A stretch of 64,000 bases of DNA. It comes from Streptosporangium becharense. GTDB taxonomy: Bacteria > Actinomycetota > Actinomycetes > Streptosporangiales > Streptosporangiaceae. Location of the stretch: the NCBI RefSeq assembly GCF_014204985.1, contig NZ_JACHMP010000001.1, forward strand, positions 1,240,001 through 1,304,000, given 5' to 3'. This document shows positions 63,046 through 64,000 of the stretch, one piece after another (positions within the stretch are counted from its first letter, which is position 1; each line of letters begins with the position of its first letter). The notes below the pieces were generated by a model. That model was not told where the DNA came from and ran no database searches. It saw only the letters and a list, made by a program, of their open reading frames with translations. The translations under genes were made by a program, and so were the position numbers.

Positions 63046-63462
63046 ATGAACAGCGCCACCGTCTCTGCCGAGCTAGGCCTTCGGCTTGTGGTCCCCGACC
63101 GTACCACCGTCCCCCTGCTCGCCGGGCTCAGCTACACGGCCGGTGATCCGTACGCGATCAGAATGGCCTTCCATGTGGGGAACGACGAACCGGTCGAGTG
63201 GATCTTCGCCCGCGAGTTGCTGACCGTCGGCATCGTGCGGCGGGTCGGCGACGGAGACGTGCAGGTCTGGCCCGCGCGCGCCGACGGCGAGCGCACCCTG
63301 CACATCAGTCTCACGTCGCCGTTCGGACAGGCCCTGTTCGAGGTGCCGCTGGCTCCGCTGACGGAGTTCCTGCACCGCACGTACGAACTGGTCCCGGCGG
63401 GTCGCGAGACCGACTTCATGGATCTCGACGCCGAGCTCAGCAACATGCTCTGGAGTTCCTGA
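63046..63462 (+). CDS. ssgB: SsgB-like sporulation and cell-division regulator
   Basis: Member of the SsgA-like protein family, found only in sporulating actinomycetes. SsgB recruits FtsZ to sporulation septum sites in Streptomyces. The 138 residues show the family pattern LGLRLVVPDRTTVPLLAGLSY near the start, DPYAIRMAFH, VEWIFARELL and the C-terminal LDAELSNML. The length and N-terminus match SsgB better than other SALPs. The ATG follows GAGGAAAAAAGG, though spacing is long. It is convergent with the DUF305 gene. This is the strongest single marker of a sporulating lifestyle here. Confidence 0.85.
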   Translation: MNSATVSAELGLRLVVPDRTTVPLLAGLSYTAGDPYAIRMAFHVGNDEPVEWIFARELLTVGIVRRVGDGDVQVWPARADGERTLHISLTSPFGQALFEVPLAPLTEFLHRTYELVPAGRETDFMDLDAELSNMLWSS

Positions 63463-63523
63463 CCCCTCCCGGCGACCGTCCGCCCCTCTCCCGTGACCGC
63501 CGGCCCGGCCTCGCCGGGCCTCC

Positions 63524-64000
63524 TCAGGTCCCGGAACGGAGCAGGCGCCGCATCCGGGTGATCTCGGTGCTCTGCCCGGACAGGACGTCCTTGGCCGTGG
63601 CCAGCATGGCCCGGTCGCTGCCCTCGCGCAGCTGCCGGCCGGCCATGGTCAGCGCCGCCTCGTGGTGATCGATCATGAGGGTCAGGAAGAGCCGGTCGAA
63701 GGCCGCTCCCCTGGCCGTCCTGAGCTCGTTCATCTGCTCCGGGCTCACCGTGTGGTCCTCGTGGCCGCCCGCCGTGCGGCCGAGGGCCCGCAGCCACGCC
63801 GTCATCGCGCCGATCTCGGGCCGCTGCGCGGCGGTGATCCGCTCGGCGAGTCTCCGCACGGGCTGCGACGAGGTCCGCGCCTCCACCAGCCCCGCCATCT
63901 CCAGAGCCTGCCTGTGGTGCGGGATCATGTCCTCGGCGAACCTGACGTCGGCCGCCGTGACCCCCGCTTCCGACTCACCGAGCCGCTCGCCCGGCGTGGC
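63524..64000 (-). CDS. DUF305 protein, N-terminus beyond the window
   Basis: The frame is open to the right edge, so at least the start is missing; about 158 residues are visible. Two DUF305 histidine motifs, FAEDMIPHHRQALEM and LTLMIDHHEAALTM, are present about 80 residues apart. They are thought to bind metal, but no firm function is established. These proteins are usually exported, which would require the missing signal peptide. It is convergent with ssgB. Confidence 0.9.
   Translation of the reverse strand, partial: ATPGERLGESEAGVTAADVRFAEDMIPHHRQALEMAGLVEARTSSQPVRRLAERITAAQRPEIGAMTAWLRALGRTAGGHEDHTVSPEQMNELRTARGAAFDRLFLTLMIDHHEAALTMAGRQLREGSDRAMLATAKDVLSGQSTEITRMRRLLRSGT

Overview
This window is chromosomal DNA from a very high-GC, sporulating actinomycete. 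The evidence is pervasive G/C-ending codons, many GTG/TTG starts, an SsgB-type sporulation protein, an actinobacterial PimA/PatA/PIP-synthase block, actinobacterial-type DapD and an Eis-family acetyltransferase. The content fits Streptosporangiales-like organisms (Streptosporangium/Nonomuraea type) or Streptomyces relatives; the genus is inference, not something read from the sequence.

Region 1 (1-37 kb) is conserved core. Read right to left, its backbone matches, from memory, the Mycobacterium tuberculosis order Rv2614c to Rv2581c: thrS, HIT-family Ap4A phosphorylase, PIP synthase, PatA acyltransferase, PimA, a small membrane protein, pdxS, pdxT, yebC, ruvC-ruvA-ruvB, yajC-secD-secF, apt, rel, cyclophilin, and a metallo-beta-lactamase-fold hydrolase. 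This backbone is interrupted by an Eis-like acetyltransferase and a cation/proton antiporter between yebC and ruvC. It is interrupted again by three plus-strand genes (an EF-G2-like GTPase, a GHL10-type glycosidase and a phosphatase-like membrane protein) between the HIT gene and the PIP synthase. A Gls24/Asp23 protein lies between the HIT gene and thrS. After thrS come a GH25 lysozyme-like protein, dapD, a PAP2-type membrane protein, a TrkA-type potassium regulator and recQ.

Region 2 (37.5-49 kb) is accessory. It opens with a 1196-residue secreted multidomain beta-helix enzyme of GH87 (alpha-1,3-glucanase) type. It continues with what looks like an oxygen-limitation island: an Rv1733c-like membrane protein, an Acg-type nitroreductase, pyruvate formate-lyase (pflB) with its activase (pflA), and a DosS/DevS-like double-GAF histidine kinase. 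Two palindromes of the form GGGAC-N4-GTCCC, the core of the DosR/DevR box, lie exactly in the two relevant promoter regions. No response regulator is in view.

Region 3 (49-59.4 kb) looks like a uronate-catabolism locus: kduI and kduD, two D-2-hydroxyacid dehydrogenases, two cupins, and a polyamine/opine/phosphonate-type ABC importer whose two permeases are fused into one protein, with a divergent IclR regulator. Several genes are joined by ATGA overlaps. An 18-codon upstream ORF is coupled to the first dehydrogenase, and two operator-like palindromes sit in its promoters.

Region 4 (59.5-64 kb) holds a DUF6493-like gene broken by a frameshift, a small four-cysteine secreted protein, a tRNA-Val(CAC) followed by a perfect 34-bp palindrome, ssgB, and a DUF305 protein cut by the right edge.

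A recurring oddity is degenerate tandem repeats of 21-29 bp at gene ends and in intergenic gaps (about 28.8, 47.2, 50.0 and 52.4 kb).
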